From positions 1,563,501-1,627,500 of the forward strand of contig NZ_CP039650.1 in assembly GCF_004923315.1 (NCBI RefSeq): a stretch of 64,000 nt of DNA, read 5' to 3'. Below the pieces are notes generated by a model. It worked only from the letters and a program-made list of their open reading frames with translations. It searched no databases and was not told where the DNA came from. Position 1 is the first letter of the stretch. Every line of letters begins with the position of its first letter. This DNA comes from Azospirillum sp. TSA2s (lineage in GTDB: Bacteria > Pseudomonadota > Alphaproteobacteria > Azospirillales > Azospirillaceae). This document shows positions 63,575-64,000 of this stretch, one piece after another. The position numbers and the translations under genes are program-made.

Positions 63575-64000
63575 TTGGCCGACACCTTCGTTCCCCGCGA
63601 CCCCGACTGGAAGGCGCGCTGTCTCGCCTCCTTCGAACAGCAGCCGATCTGCCGGACTCTCGGCATCGAGTTGACTGCGGTCGAGCCGGGATTCTGCGAG
63701 ATGCGGCTGCCGTTCCGCCCCGAGCTGACGCAGCAGCACGGCTTCTTCCATGCCGGCATGGTCAGCACGCTGGCCGACAATGCCGGCGGCTATGCCGCCT
63801 ACAGCCTGATGCCGGCGGGCGCCGAAGTTCTGGCGGTGGAGTTCAAGATCAACCTGATGGCGCCGGCCAAGGGCGACGTGATGATCGCCCGCGCCCGCGT
63901 GGTGAAGCCGGGGCGCACCCTGACGATCACCCAGGTCGAGGTGTCGATGCTGGACGGCGGCGCAGAGAAGGATTGCGCCCTGATGCAGCAGACCGCCATC
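63575..64000 (+). CDS. PaaI-type hotdog thioesterase, 3' end cut by window
   Basis: The frame is open to the window end (142 residues visible) and has no early ATG. The most likely start is TTG 63575-63577, with GGAG 9 nt before it; TTG at 63512 or 63557 are alternatives. The sequence fits a PaaI/YbgC-like hotdog thioesterase: FRPELTQQHGFFHAGMVSTLADNAGGYAAYSLM holds the conserved HGG-like helix start with catalytic Asp, followed by LAVEFKINLMAPAKGD and IARARVVKPGRTLTITQVEV. The role in this position after thiG is unknown. Confidence 0.85.
   Translation, partial: MADTFVPRDPDWKARCLASFEQQPICRTLGIELTAVEPGFCEMRLPFRPELTQQHGFFHAGMVSTLADNAGGYAAYSLMPAGAEVLAVEFKINLMAPAKGDVMIARARVVKPGRTLTITQVEVSMLDGGAEKDCALMQQTAI

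Overview
The window is chromosomal DNA of a GC-rich alphaproteobacterium, most likely Azospirillum or a close relative in the Rhodospirillales. This is inferred from strong GC bias at third codon positions, gene orders typical of alphaproteobacteria (hemC-hemD-mitofilin-hemY opposite tsaD-gpsA; argD-argF-hslO; kdsB-pheA; prkA-yeaH-spoVR; thiO-thiS-thiG behind a TPP riboswitch), a phasin, a membrane-anchored cytochrome c and several signalling proteins. There is no rRNA, CRISPR array, phage or intact insertion sequence. One tRNA (Leu, anticodon GAG) is present.

Layout. 1-1.6 kb: the 3' part of a beta-helix repeat protein. 1.8-6.8 kb (minus): heme operon hemC, hemD, a mitofilin-like protein with an extra N-terminal helix-turn-helix, and hemY. 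6.9-9.2 kb (plus): tsaD and gpsA. 9.2-11.7 kb: LytTR regulator, DUF2141 exported protein, WYL regulator and VOC protein. 11.8-15.1 kb: error-prone polymerase dnaE2 with a palindromic repeat inserted in frame. 15.3-17.6 kb: two related, unrecognised membrane-anchored proteins and a receiver-GGDEF protein with a degenerate active site. 17.8-21.8 kb: kup, a small protein, a lipoprotein and hslO. 22-24.3 kb: argF and argD. 24.3-28.6 kb: ABC-2 permease, recX, rpmB, phasin, meaB. 28.7-36.6 kb: a Yej-type peptide ABC importer with two tandem binding proteins. 36.7-41.5 kb: hypothetical genes, hisN-type phosphatase, nudC, pheA, kdsB. 41.8-44 kb: cytochrome c, Nudix protein, response regulator. 44.9-50 kb: prkA-yeaH-spoVR stress operon behind a 0.9 kb gene-free leader. 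50-57.5 kb: FkbM methyltransferase, PilZ protein, serine hydrolase, fadD-acyP, two unknown genes, lipB. 57.7-60.9 kb: tRNA-Leu, PAP2 phosphatase, STAS protein, mgtE. 61-64 kb: thiamine thiazole operon and a PaaI-type thioesterase cut by the window end.

The most unusual layer is a set of dispersed palindromic repeats. Three sequence types (called A, B and C here) occur at nine places, often between genes of one operon and once inside the dnaE2 coding frame. A further element of about 60 bp is nested in two of them, and its two copies differ by paired changes that keep both hairpins. The best candidates for something undescribed are this nested element, the in-frame dnaE2 insertion, and the tandem pair of related membrane proteins at 15.3-16.4 kb. 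All function calls rest on reading motifs and gene order; no database search was possible.
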